Shown one piece after another: positions 1 through 10,603 of a DNA stretch of 64,000 nucleotides (within the stretch, counting starts at the first letter, position 1; every line of letters begins with the position of its first letter). Origin of the DNA: Nissolia schottii (lineage: Eukaryota; Streptophyta; Magnoliopsida; Fabales; Fabaceae). A model generated the notes under the pieces. The model was not told the DNA's origin. It made no database searches and was given only the letters and a program-made list of their open reading frames with translations. Made by a program: the position numbers and the translations under genes. The DNA is taken from contig QANU01074831.1 of assembly GCA_003254905.1 (NCBI GenBank), positions 324,853 through 388,852 on the forward strand, in the 5' to 3' direction.

Positions 1-263
1 TATATATAATTATACATGGTTAAGTTACCATGGTTACTTTTTCAATATTTGTTATGGCCGACAAAGATGATCCCAAGTGTGATGTGACACGTTTTAAGTG
101 GATCAGAGCAAATTCTTGATTTTGCTCACGGAACATTTCAAGAATTTCTCCTTTTCTTGTTGTTCCATCTAAGTATACTTATTGGTTCTATCTTTTAAAT
201 TTTGTGGGTCTTTTCTTTAACCACTGCCGATAATTATTATGCACAAAAATTATGAATGCACAG

Positions 264-391
264 GGGCAAGCAGCAACAACGTCACTAAAAGGTTGGCAGC
301 AATAGTTGTTGGAGGGGCAGCAGCACTGTTTGTGGGTTTTCTTTTTCTATCATTGATCAACTCTCGACTTAAAAGAAAGGACTATGAGTAG
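264..391 (+). CDS. Terminal exon of an upstream gene; C-terminal membrane-anchor protein (partial)
   Basis: A consensus acceptor (tgcacag) is followed by an open frame that ends at TAG 389-391 after about 41 codons. The peptide begins ASSNNVTKR and continues into an alanine/glycine/leucine-rich hydrophobic stretch of about 20 residues. It closes with the basic tail NSRLKRKDYE. This looks like one transmembrane helix with a short positively charged tail, as in tail-anchored or C-terminally anchored proteins. The upstream exons lie outside the window, and 1-263 reads as intron. The AT-rich sequence after the stop (to about 560) is a plausible 3' UTR. I do not recognise the family. The exon call rests on the acceptor, the open frame and the coherent helix. 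Confidence 0.5.
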
Positions 392-559
392 ATGGTGAAC
401 TGGGTTCATGTGATTAATAGGATATTTTGGCCGGTTTAACAATCTTTTATGGTGATTAATGTAATCTAGAAATTCAGGAAATCTTGAATTTTCTTATTTT
501 AATATAATTGTTTCTATTTCAATTGAGTTTTTATTATATATGATTAATGTTTCTTTGGC

Positions 560-1430
560 ATGATAACCTATTAGGATTGATTTAAGAGTTGCGTAGAGTT
601 CTTACTCACGCTTAAGGAACTATCTAGTTACCAAATGTGCTAAGTAAATACAACACCTTCTACTAAAAATACAAAAATATCTTTCCCATTCCACCTCCTA
701 GTTCAACCCAATACATGTTTCAAAAGTAACAATTTTGGATAACACTCAGTCGCTGCTAGAAAAAAAAAATTGCATATCAACAAAATTACTTACCTATTTT
801 CACTCACATAATACTCACATAATATAGATAGAATCTAATATTTTTGACGTCTTTTCCGCTAGAATAAATACATCGACAATAATCTAGTCGGTAAAATTTA
901 CCAACTGGTTTCACAATTTGTCCACACGTTTTTAACACACAAATACATCAAAAAGTAAATTTCAAGGTTGGTGAATATGAGCTATATATCGATTGTAAAT
1001 TTCGTCAGTAATTAATATAGAATAAAATATTATTATTGTTATGCTGACAGTTTAATCTATCCATGGTAGGATAATTTTTAAATTTAATTATTTGATTTTT
1101 TATTATAATTATAATATATTTATAATTTATAATAATATAAAATAGAAATAAATACAAAATAGAAATAAAATATAATTAAATATTTATTACAAATTTAAAA
1201 AAAGTGTTTCATAATACTAAATTTTAATAATAAAAAACTAGAAAAGAAATCAACGATAGTGTGCTAGGGGCTATTGTTTGGGATGTCCCCGTTGCTAAAA
1301 TCGTCCCCTAAGCTGCCTCAATTACTGCCTCCTATGTTAAAGATGTGCTTTGCCTAATACAAGAGAAAGGATAAAACAATTTTCTTGTTGTGCAAGTAAC
1401 TGCAAGTGGTTAAAGTTAGTTACAATGTTT
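560..1430. other. AT-rich intergenic stretch, no gene seen
   Basis: No splice-bounded open frame or RNA gene is visible. The sequence is strongly A/T biased, with poly-A and poly-T runs between 1080 and 1250. A short GC-richer patch at 1260-1350 carries no recognisable coding signal. Confidence 0.5.
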
Positions 1431-1476
1431 GTCAAGTTTGTTATTCATAATTATTACCCTGAGCCTCCCTGACTCA

Positions 1477-1601
1477 CAAATATATATACCTTGTACTTCG
1501 CTTATTCATATAACAATGATAATGATACAATTTTCACTCTCATTCACAAAGCTTCTGTCTCAAGCTTTCTTTCTCCATTTTCCTTTCATTGCTGCACAAC
1601 A
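1477..1601 (+). promoter_or_regulatory. Candidate core promoter and 5' leader of the orphan exon at 1602
   Basis: An atatatata box lies at about 1480-1489. It is followed at a normal distance by a pyrimidine-rich leader (cttctgtctcaagctttc) that leads directly to an ATG in good plant context (acaatggc) at 1602. The arrangement resembles a plant RNA polymerase II promoter. The transcription start itself is not visible. Confidence 0.35.
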
Positions 1602-1678
1602 ATGGCAGCATCAATGGCATTGACAGATCTAACATGGTATCATTCGCTATCTACTGCTTCCGCTTCCATTAATCACAG
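1602..1678 (+). CDS. Orphan first coding exon of an unidentified gene (partial)
   Basis: ATG at 1602 opens a 77-nt frame that ends at a donor-like CACAG|GTTCTT. The peptide begins MAASMALTDLTWYHSLSTAS: it starts with Met-Ala, is rich in Ser/Ala/Thr and has no acidic residue apart from one Asp. That composition is typical of the start of a chloroplast transit peptide. No convincing second exon was found before the transposon cluster that begins about 200 bp downstream. The gene may be split by those insertions, be a truncated duplicate, or continue outside what can be recognised. No family is recognised. Confidence 0.4.
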
Positions 1679-1898
1679 GTTCTTCCTCGTCTAGTTCTAC
1701 TCATCTCACTGTTAGCTGAGTTTTTCTTGGATGTGAAACCGGTTCTGGTTCATTGTTTCTAAGTTTTTCATCAATTGCTTAGATTCCTTTTTTCTTGCTG
1801 CTGAATTGTCACTGCAATTCAGTTTTTCTTGCAACTTGTGTTACTTCCTTCTCCTCTTTCTTTTCTACATTCCAATGGAGGACTCCGATTCTAATCCT

Positions 1899-2100
1899 TA
1901 TTAGAATATATAGTCGAAGTACTAATTAATTTTAATAGTTAGTAGCTAATTGTTTAGCTAATTAGTTAGTGGTTGTTAGTAGTTAATCATTAGCCTATAT
2001 ATAGGCTGTTTCACTTGTAATTCACACAACTTTCATTTCAGTCAATTCTATTCAGTTTCATTTTTCTCTATTTTCTCTCCTGGTACCATGGATCTCAACA
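1899..2100 (+). repeat. 5' LTR of the non-autonomous Copia element
   Basis: This 202-bp direct repeat is matched by 4491-4692 with only a few differences. It contains a tatatatagg TATA-like box near 1996-2005, which is the likely promoter of the element, followed by a pyrimidine-rich leader. Confidence 0.9.
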
Positions 2101-2113
2101 TGGTATCAGAGCC
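2101..2113 (+). other. Primer-binding site (initiator Met tRNA type)
   Basis: tggtatcagagcc directly abuts the LTR end. This is the standard plant LTR-retrotransposon priming site, and it fixes the element's orientation as +. Confidence 0.9.
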
Positions 2114-2247
2114 TTGGCATCCACCCTGAACATTCCGCTGCACTCATTTTCTTTTTCGTTCTTTTCATTTTCTTTTCATTTTCCTCCATTTTCTTGAGTT
2201 TTCTTTCATTTTTCTCACAAAGAAAAAAAAAATATATACACACGTTC

Positions 2248-2964
2248 ATAGTTATCAAAATCGCTTTTTAACTCGTAAAATCGTACGATTTTACGAGTTT
2301 AGGTAGTAAAATCGAACTAAATTGCATGTAAACTCGTTTCTGAGTAAAATCGGGTAAACTCGGGTAAAATCGGGTAAACTCGGGTAAAATCGCATAAAAT
2401 CGCGAGTTTACCACAAAGGCAGGTTTTTTTTTTTTTTAGGGACAAAACAAGTTTGATATTGTTTTGCATATCTATGAGTTTTTAGATTTAGGTCATTTAA
2501 GTATTTTAGAGTTATCATTTATAGTTGCCCCTACAATCGTGCTCCATCGTGCTCCGTCATCGCTTGTGCTCCGTCGCTAATCCATCGTATGTATTTCATC
2601 CTTTGCTGAGGGATCTTTCCCACCAGGGTGCGTGACATCTGCATTGCTATTTGTGCTTTAGTATTCTAGATTGAAGACATCATTGTCACAAACTCGCTTC
2701 TTGTGATGTTCAGTAGTCGATATTATGTATTATGTTATATGTATTATATATGAATTAAACTTAGAACTCATATATTTCATCTTTATTTGTGCTTTGCTAT
2801 GGAGGTAAATGTATTTATGAATTTCAAGTTTTATTAAATATATTTTTGTAGTATAATAATTTTTTAAAATATTTTTTTAATAATAGGTAAACTCGTACGA
2901 GTTTACGATCCGAGTTTACGGAGGCTCCACGAGTTTACTTAAACTCTCGAGTTTGATAACCATG
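2248..2964. mobile_element. hAT-like non-autonomous DNA element nested in the Copia element
   Basis: The termini are imperfect inverted repeats: atagttatcaaaatcgc at the left and, reading in from the right end, catggttatcaaactcg. The 8-9 bp direct repeat (c)acacgttc flanks both ends (2239-2247 and 2965-2973), as expected for hAT transposition. Near both ends are many copies of short words such as gtaaaatcg, gtaaactcg and gagtttac in both orientations. These look like subterminal transposase-binding motifs. No transposase frame is present. The boundary could shift by 1-2 bp. Confidence 0.75.
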
Positions 2965-2995
2965 CACACGTTCAATTTTCCCCAATTTCCTGCGA

Positions 2996-2998
<3 letters not shown>

Positions 2999-3028
<30 letters not shown>
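2999..3028. repeat. (CT)n microsatellite
   Basis: This is an uninterrupted run of about 15 TC units. It is flanked by a duplicated segment: ttcaattttccccaatttcc occurs just before it (2971 on) and again from about 3046. The duplication probably arose by slippage or unequal exchange. Confidence 0.95.
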
Positions 3029-3031
<3 letters not shown>

Positions 3032-3079
3032 GCCAGTGTCCCGATTCAATTTTCCCCAATTTCCTGCGATTTTCTCTCT

Positions 3080-3560
3080 CCGGTTCTGCAGAGAAACCTT
3101 GCTGTTATGAAGATTGCGATCCAAATAGCTCCGTTCATGCGATTTCAAATTCAGATCTGTGCGTGCAACTCCCATCGGTCGCGGTTGAGGTTCTCGACGA
3201 CGGCTCCAGGAGGAGGCAAAGGCGGCTCAGCCGCGTGGTCCCGTTCCTCGTCGTGCAGTTCACGGAATCTGAGCGGTGGTGAACGCGCGTCACCGCATGC
3301 TCGATCGTGGCGAAGGAGCTTTTCAACAGGCAGAAGATGAAGCACATGCGCTTCCTCCGCAAGCGCACGAACACCAAGCCCTCCCTTCGTCGGCGATGAC
3401 GACGACAACGTCTTCGAGGTGAACACGGTGGTCGCGAAGCAGATCGAAACGGTGCAGTTCTTCGCGAGTTTCCCAGCTTCGATTCCACCATCATCCGCTT
3501 CCTCACCTGGAGCCATTTGCAGATCGAAGCTTCTGAGATTGTGATGGCGATTCTTGGCTT
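3080..3560. other. GC-rich gene-like segment carried inside the Copia element
   Basis: This block is far richer in G/C than anything around it, with cgacgacgg- and ggaggag-type words. Long open stretches occur in several frames on both strands. It has no similarity that I can recognise to gag or pol. It is best read as a fragment of a host gene picked up by the element, now interrupted by stops in each frame. I cannot name the parent gene. Confidence 0.4.
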
Positions 3561-4490
3561 CGATTCCATCATCACTACGCTGCTGCTCCTTTCTTTTCGG
3601 TTTTGGAGGAAGTTTCCAGATCTGGTTTGCTCCGTCCATGGCTCTAGTTTTCTTGTTGTTTATTGTTGCTGTTTGCTTTGATTATGACTCTGCTGTGTTG
3701 GTTATTACACAATATGAACATCTTCTTGATTGGCTTAGTTCAGATATAAGGTCCTTGAAGATGTAGTTTCTTACTTCTTGTTGATGATGCACACAAGGTA
3801 TTTGACGAATTGCCTCAATAGATGATGGTAACATTTCCTTTGTGTGGACATAGTTTGTTTCAGATCCTGTTGAGATATACTATTTGATTTGTTACTGTTG
3901 GTTTGGTTACTACTTCTGGCTTTTGTTCGAATATTCATCTCTGGTTCAGATTTTTCAGTGTGGCATTTTCTGTCACAAGTTTCTGCTTTGTTAGCCTTGT
4001 GTGGCTTTGATTCAGATCATTGAGTGACATGGCCAAGCATTGGTCCATATTCTGTTAGCCTTATGGCTTTGTATTCGCCCTTATCTTGGGTAGTTAAGCG
4101 TTGAGTTTCAGCTTCTGCACTTGATAATTGGCCTTTGTTTGCTTCTGCCAAGTGGGTGGTTAAGCTTTGGATATGATGGGACCATTTGCTTTTGCCATGT
4201 GTTTTGCCTGTGATGGCATTTGATCATTGTATCTGTGTTGAAACCATTTGCAACCGGTGCCGTTAAGACGTTGGAGGAAGGTCAAATGGGCTTCAATGAA
4301 AGTCAAAGACTTCACGATTGGAGGAAGGTCAAAAGGGCTTCAGTGAAAGTCAAAGACTTCCAGGACCTAGGAACTTTGGTGGTTGCTGTTGGGTTTCAAC
4401 CATTTAGCTTTGTGCTGCTCTTTGATTTTTCTTTGTATCGTTGTTTCCAAGCTGGACATGTTAGTGCACATGGTCCAGCTTGCGGGGGGG

Positions 4491-4692
4491 TATTAGAATA
4501 TATAGTTGAAGTACTAATTAATTGTAATAGTTAGTAGCTAATTGTTTAGCTAATTAGTTAGTGGTTGTTAGTAGTTAATCATTAGCCTATATATAGGTTG
4601 TTTCACTTGTAATTCACACAACTTTCATTTCAGTCAATTCTATTCAGTTTCATTTTTCTCTATTTTCTCTCCTAGTACCATGGATCTCAACA
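4491..4692 (+). repeat. 3' LTR of the non-autonomous Copia element
   Basis: This is the partner of 1899-2100. It is preceded by the polypurine tract and followed by TSD atcct. Its last 13 bases contain an ATG (4680) that is in frame with the downstream gag remnant. Confidence 0.9.
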
Positions 4693-5009
4693 ATCCTCAG
4701 TCTAATGAAACACACTATCAAGAGTCTCTGATTCAACAAATCCATCAGTTGCAGCAATTACTGAGATTGGGGAATGCATCCACCACTCAGCCACAAGATC
4801 CTACTTTGGATCCATATTACCTACACCCTGGAGAAAATCCTGGGGCTTCTCTAATATCAACCACTCTAACTCCTCGAAATCATCACACGTGGGAGAGAGC
4901 AATGAGGCTTGCTTTGAAAGGCAAGAAAACTGTTTTATCCTTTCTCTTGTATTATTGCCTTAGAGTCAAGAGGATAACTCTAGAATTAAACCAAGCAACG
5001 ACTCTATAG

Positions 5010-5486
5010 ATTACTCTTACCTGCCACCAATTTGCCGCCATAATGAAGAAATGACTTTTTGTAACTTGCCATTAAATTTCTTCTTGTTCTTCTTCTGCTT
5101 TTTCAGCATGTCTTCATTTTGTTGGGTGAGTTAGCGGATTTGGACTTCCCGTTCACACATCTAGCAGAAGACCCGCTCATTGATGCCTTGAGCAATCAAG
5201 GCGAGGGTCAAATTCTTTTGCCCTTTAAGTGATCAGTGTGGGGACGGGGGGTGGTTGTCTATTTTGGCAAGGTATTGTTCTTTGATGTAGATTCGATTCT
5301 TTTTAGGAGAACCAATGTGTAATACCACATTCATAAATAAGAAACCTTAACCTTGAGATTAGGATTTGGTTGGGGAAAAATGAGAAGAAGATGAAAGAGA
5401 ATAAGAAGAATAAAAAAGAGAGGGGTTTGATTTGATGTTTTAGTCCCCCATTACTTATTAGATCAAATGTGCGAAAAGAGTGATTC

Positions 5487-5549
<63 letters not shown>

Positions 5550-6500
5550 AAAGTTTGCCAACCTCCACAACTTCACATGAAGGTTAGTATCATCCTCATT
5601 TGATTTAGACTCAAAGGCCATTGCCTTTATACTAAAACATGTGTGATATGGACAACTTAGTAATTTTAATTGATATCAAATTAATTGCTAAATTTACTTT
5701 TTCTCCCTCCTTATTTCTCCCGTGCTCTCAAACTTATTCTTTCGTCTTGTGTTGCAGACTCACCACAATGCATTAAAACATAACACAAGCATAACATAGT
5801 CATAACACAATCCTAGCACGAGCATAACACAATCCTAACTCAGGCATAACACGATCCTAAAACAATAAAATGAATTTAAAAATAAATTGAATAGATATAT
5901 TGACAAAGTAAAATGAGTGTACATGTTGTGGAGCGATGTTGTGATGGCGAAGTCAGTGGCACGATGGTCTGGTAGAGGTGGCAGACATAGACCAAGACTT
6001 ACATTGTATAGGCGGCAAATCAAATCTGTGGTTATGGTGGAGTGAAGGCAAGGGATGATGGTGGCAGTGGCAGTTACAATGGTGGCGTGAAGGAGCTAGG
6101 AGGTCCTGCCTAGGAATAGCAAGGTGCCAGTCGAGGAACAGAAGGGGGCGGAGTGGGTATGTGGATGGGGGTGGGGGTATGGTGGGGGTGCAATCGGGGG
6201 TGGTGGTTTAGAGAAAAGGAGGAGAAGTGAGGTTGAGAGAAGGAGAATGTGAATAAGTGATGGAAGAAGAGCAGTAACGCGGTCTTGTAGGGTTTAACTG
6301 ATAGATATTTTTGCTGGTATTCTCGCGCATTAATGAAAGGTAGTGTTACGAGTTACCAACTGATTTTTTGGTTGGTAAACTCTCCAAAATAATTAAGCAC
6401 GTACAAAAACTTGCGGGAACTCAAAAATTTGAATATCGGTAATTAATTCCAACGACAAGAGAGAAATTTAATTTAAAATTAAATTTATTAGCTAGTCACC
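5010..6500. other. Intergenic region with possible exon-like frame and G-rich tracts
   Basis: A polypyrimidine-cag acceptor at 5094-5106 precedes an open frame of about 41 codons (5107-5232, beginning HVFILLGELADLDFPFTHLA). It could be a decayed exon, but no family is recognised and nothing else supports it. From about 6040 to 6200 the + strand is G-rich (ggtggcagtgg and ggtgggggtg words). The rest looks non-coding. Confidence 0.25.
5491..5545. repeat. (AC)n microsatellite
   Basis: This is an uninterrupted run of about 27 AC dinucleotides, a long simple repeat likely to be polymorphic. Confidence 0.97.
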
Positions 6501-6529
6501 AAAGAATACGTCAATAATTTGTTTGACGC

Positions 6530-7010
6530 CAAATTCTTCGATGAACCTGCTAACGGATACAAAATCCGCAATGCATAGCCTGCAGGGTCTGCGGGCTGCA
6601 GCATTGTTAATTTTTTGGCATTTTTAATTATAATTTTAAATTTTAATCTAAATTTATGCCAAGAAAGTTGAAACGTGACCAAAAAATTCATCCTCAAATG
6701 TTGACAAAAGAAGATAACATGTTGTGTTGGGCTTGGGTGTTGCGTACTTTTTTTTTAGATGTTGGGTATTTTGTGAAAAATAAATAAACACATAATAGAT
6801 GAATCAAATAAATTAATAATAGAGTGATCCACGGGTTGGTCCGCAGACCCTGTGGGTGAGCCTATTAAACCTGCGAGTTATGCGGAACAAACTAAAAACT
6901 CGCATTTAAACGGACCAATAAATTGATTGGTCCTAACCCATTCAGATTGAACAATCTACAGGTCGGTCCACAAGTCGTGGTCCACATAACCACCTCTATA
7001 TGTGGGATGT
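6530..7010. repeat. Degenerate GC-word inverted-repeat element
   Basis: Words such as ggtctgcgg (about 6587) and ccgcagacc (about 6841) recur in opposite orientation, together with several ggtccac and tggacc words. This is the style of the subterminal repeats of hAT-like elements such as 63092-63973. Clear ends and a duplication were not found, so the limits are approximate. Confidence 0.35.
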
Positions 7011-7116
7011 CATTTTAATTTGTAGGGTTGGCGGTTAACATGCCACATCCATGACTTGGACGACACAAATTATTTTAGTTTAAAAGCTCACAAACTAATT
7101 TGATGGACCGTATAAC

Positions 7117-7736
7117 TAGGGATGACAATGAGTAGGGTAGGTAGGGCATTAGCTCAACCCTAACCCTACTTATTGGATTAAAAAAAACTCTACCCTACTC
7201 TACCTGCGGGTTTTATAAATCAAAACCCTAATCTTACCCACAGAAACATATTTAAACCCTTACCCTACGCTATCCACTACTTTTTGAAAAGTATTTTAAT
7301 GTTTACAAAAGTGTTAGCTACATTTAATTTAGTACCTAAAAAATAAATTAACAACTACGCAATTCGTAAAAATTAAATAACGATAATAATATTAACGCAA
7401 CAAAATCATAAATTATATCAAGTAACATAATTTGTAATCTTAATAACTAGAAGACATAACACAATTTGTTTGATATATAAAGAAAAATAAACTAAGACCT
7501 ATGTAATATGCAAAACAATCATTTAACACCAAAGAAAAAGATTTCAAGGCAGTCTAAACTTATCTATTATATATAATATATATGAGGTGCGGGTAGGGTC
7601 GGGACGAGTCCAAGATAAACTCTAACCTTACTCTAACCCGTATGAATAATTTAAGATAATTACTAGTACAAATAAATACCCATTCAAAAACGAATTTTTA
7701 TCCTACCCATGGGTAGGGTTGGAATAGCAATCCCTA
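7117..7736. mobile_element. Non-autonomous hAT-like element with tagggat termini
   Basis: The left end tagggatgacaatgagtag and the right end (reading inward tagggattgctattccaac) form imperfect inverted repeats. Subterminal copies of gggtaggg, ccctaccc and accctaac lie near both ends. The flanks cgtataac and catacaaa could be a decayed 8-bp duplication. No transposase is present. The same end pattern is seen at 63092-63973. Confidence 0.5.
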
Positions 7737-8648
7737 CATACAAACCTGCAAAATAAAATGATGCACTTTTTTTATTAAAAAATTTTTTTATTAGGAACCA
7801 AATTGATGATTGAGAGGGGCCAATTGGACCTTCACTCCTATAACATCAATTTCCCATGAAAATTCCTTTTCGGGATCATCTAATCAATCTCTAGGCACTC
7901 CTCTTTTAAAGTTTCTCTTCTTCCTCCACTCTGTCTTCTCTGCCATTGCTCCTGCGGTTTGTGGCGCTCCTCTGCCAGTCAAACTCTCTCTCTCTCTCAC
8001 TCTAATTTCCTTAGAGAGCCCGACACACATTTTTCTCGCCTATCTTTCTCTGGGATTTGGCAATCTCAGAAGATTTCAACCATTTATATGATTTTTATTA
8101 AAGGTTAAAAATTAGCATAACAAGTCATATCATATGCGTGTAATTGCTTTTTCTCACCAACGGTTCATAAAATGCATCTTGTTGGAAGAAAAACCCTCTT
8201 TCTTAGGGTTTTGGACTGTCTATGTTACATGGCCACTATAATGTTTTTTTTCCATTTTTCTCGAGAAAATATACAAATCTCGCTAACTTTCCGTGTTGAA
8301 CAAGCGGAAGGATAACTTGCTATTAATCACATTCTACCAAATTTTACCACTTGGCCACTACTTGTTTTTGTTTTGAAGCTTCCAGAGGAAAAAAAATTAA
8401 CGTTGCTTCCTTCTGGAGATTCTCCTTCCTTCAAGAAAAAGCTATCAGCGACGTGCATTGTCGTTTCCCGTATGTAAAACCAGTTCTCTTTTCTTTCTCT
8501 TTTAATTTTTTTCTGGAAGTATTAAACTTCGCTAACTAGTTTATTATGGGAAGATACTGAACAACCATGATGATGGTCTGAGTTTAATTCGTATCTGCAT
8601 TTTGTTTTCAATTTTTACATGGGGTAGTAACTGTGCACTGTGCTGTTT

Positions 8649-8924
8649 GGTAGCGTTTGCTTCTTGTCACAAGACAAAGGAGACTGAGAGGCATTGGATA
8701 GAAACGGGTTTGACGAATGAGACGAAAACCAAAATCTTAAAATTACTTTTGCCTCGAGACAATTCTTAAATTAATTTTGTATATCTAAAGAAAGACATAA
8801 AATACATGTCTTTGTGAACGATTATTAAATTAATTTTTGTACTTTTAAGAAGAAGAGATGTAGAAGACGTCTCTCTCCTATCCCGTTGTCTCCATCCTTT
8901 TTGTTTAGGACAAGAACCGAAAGC
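8649..8924. mobile_element. Tourist-like MITE
   Basis: The left end ggtagcgtttgcttcttgtc matches the inverted right end (gctttcggttcttgtccta), although the terminal tacc is missing on the right. The same family occurs intact at 33276-33495. Internally it repeats words such as ttaaattaattttgta. No coding capacity is present. Confidence 0.6.
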
Positions 8925-10475
8925 TTTTCCTTGTTTAGGAGAAATAAGTAGCTCCTAAGAAAGCACCATAGTTTACAAAGTATAGCATACGGTGTTTAAT
9001 TGTTATTTTTTTGAAACAGGAAGGAATTTGAGTCAAATGAGGTGTATTGACATATTGGATGAAGTGATAAGCGAATTGCACACTTAGGCCAATATTTAAA
9101 CTCGAGAGAAGCCAACCGCTAGGAGGGTCTTTTAGTCGCGATATTGTCTAAAGACCAACATTCAGGGTCTATGTTGTAATTGAGGGGAGTCTTTTAATCA
9201 CAATAAGTGTATTGGTAGGTTGTCTTTTGAGCAACACTGTGAGTCTTTACTGAGACCTGTGACATGTCCTCTGAGACAACCTTTGCTCCTCTTCAAACTT
9301 TTAGGTAAGAAAAGAGTGCAGGAAAAACAGTTTTGCAAGGATTTTGATCACAAGATCAAATGACATATTTACTGTATCTTAGTATATAATGCTTTCTGGA
9401 TTAGGAATTTATGCTACAAAACCCCTTTTGCAGCTTACTGCATCATATCACTTTGGCACCACTCTTCCCCTGTTGTGCCAGGAGGTTCTTATTGTAGGAA
9501 CCTTTTCATAACATTCTAACTCTAAAATTTTAACAAAACTCAATAGAGAGCTTCAGGCAAGCAAAAGATACCCAAAGAAGGCCTCTAAGAAAACCTATAT
9601 GTTTGAAGAAGCAGTGTGTTTCATTCAGTATCAGACAAAAAACTTAATTGCAAAACATTGCATTTTGTGTTGACTTACTTGTACATGAGTCATACCAGTT
9701 CACTAGGATGTGTAACCAATCCTAACCCAAATGCACTCAATTGAATTTCTTCATATAAATGAAAAGTGAAAAAATAATTTCTAAGCACATCCTTATATGT
9801 GTACTCCTTGTGGCTATGTAAATGGGTGTGATTACCACATAGAAATGCGGTGCATCCCAGGTTTTCTGATAATGTATTCCTAAATATTTCTGAATCTTGG
9901 TTGGTTGAGATATTTGGTAATAACCTTAATGCAAATTATTGCTATTTTGATTGGATTTAGTCTTGATAACGTGTAACGGTCCTCAAATTTTGTATTGTCA
10001 CATCATTAAAATTGTTTGATTGTTACTATAACTACCTCCAAAGTATATGATGATATATGATCGGTTTATAGTATGAAATATTTAACATTGATAGTGAATC
10101 AAAATTAATCTTGTTTTAACTTTTTATATTTACTTTAGCATATTAAATCGAATTACGTCGAGATTATCAACCTTGCTGCAAGAGGTATAGCTCTCAAGTA
10201 GATCTGATAGGCATTGTAACTAGCAGGCACAATCAACTGGTTTCTTCAGGTATTGTAAGATTGTTCTTGCTTGTTTCTCTTGTTTTTTTCATCTTCTTCT
10301 TTGTTTTAAATCACACTATGAATTTATTGAATGGCATTGGTAGATTGATTCCTAGGTTTAGCTTGTACAGATTGAAGCACTTAGCTTGAAATGATTCAGT
10401 TTAATTCCTCCTTTTAGGAATTCCCTTGGTAGGCTCTTTGCAAATACCAATTTAAGCCCTTAGTAGACTTGGGGC

Positions 10476-10603
10476 CAGTGTTATCAATAGCAGAAATAAC
10501 ATTTTTTCCTCTATGTAACACTGTAAAATAGCATAGCAGCCTGCTCCAAACCCGCTACGTTATTATGCTATAGTGGCGCTATAGCTGCTATTTGACAACA
10601 CTG
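10476..10603. mobile_element. 128-bp hAT-like MITE with perfect 8-bp TSD
   Basis: Termini cagtgttatcaatagcag and, inverted, cagtgttgtcaaatagcag flank a 128-bp body. The direct repeat cttggggc is perfect on both sides (10468-10475 and 10604-10611). It lies in the presumed 5' UTR intron of the SUVR gene. The conserved TGTTATCAA-type end resembles the end of the element at 2248-2964, so they may belong to one superfamily. Confidence 0.85.

Larger units (their letters stand above)
1899..4692 (+). mobile_element. Non-autonomous Copia-like LTR retrotransposon, complete, with TSD atcct
   Basis: Two nearly identical 202-bp LTRs (1899-2100 and 4491-4692) begin tattagaatata and end ctcaaca. Immediately after the left LTR is a primer-binding site, tggtatcagagcc (2101-2113), the usual initiator-Met tRNA complement. 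Immediately before the right LTR is a G-rich polypurine tract (tgcggggggg, 4481-4490). The 5-bp direct repeat atcct flanks the element (1894-1898 and 4693-4697). The interior shows no protease, integrase, reverse transcriptase or RNase H. It therefore depends on enzymes from another element. The interior holds a hAT-like insertion, a (CT)n tract and a GC-rich non-transposon segment. The LTR starts with TA rather than the usual TG. Confidence 0.9.
1875..5009 (+). pseudogene. Copia-type gag N-terminal fragment, split by a nested retrotransposon
   Basis: The fragment has two parts. An ATG and seven further codons lie at 1875-1898. The same frame resumes at 4693-5009 after the inserted element and one copy of its 5-bp duplication. 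The downstream part contains DPYYLHPGENPGASLIS and then a Trp-containing segment (HHTWERAMRLALKGK). This matches the conserved N-terminal domain of plant Copia gag proteins. Similarity ends near 4925, and the remaining residues up to the stop look unrelated, so the copy is 3' truncated. No LTR of this outer element was identified. It is a dead remnant. Confidence 0.7.

Noticed and set aside
3135..3639. Two overlapping - strand frames of 146 and 162 codons
   Set aside because: They are Arg-rich shadows of the GC-rich block, open in several frames at once. Neither has a recognisable domain.
4680..4692. ATG 4680 as the native gag start
   Set aside because: These bases belong to the LTR end and recur at 2088-2100. 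The original start is at 1875.
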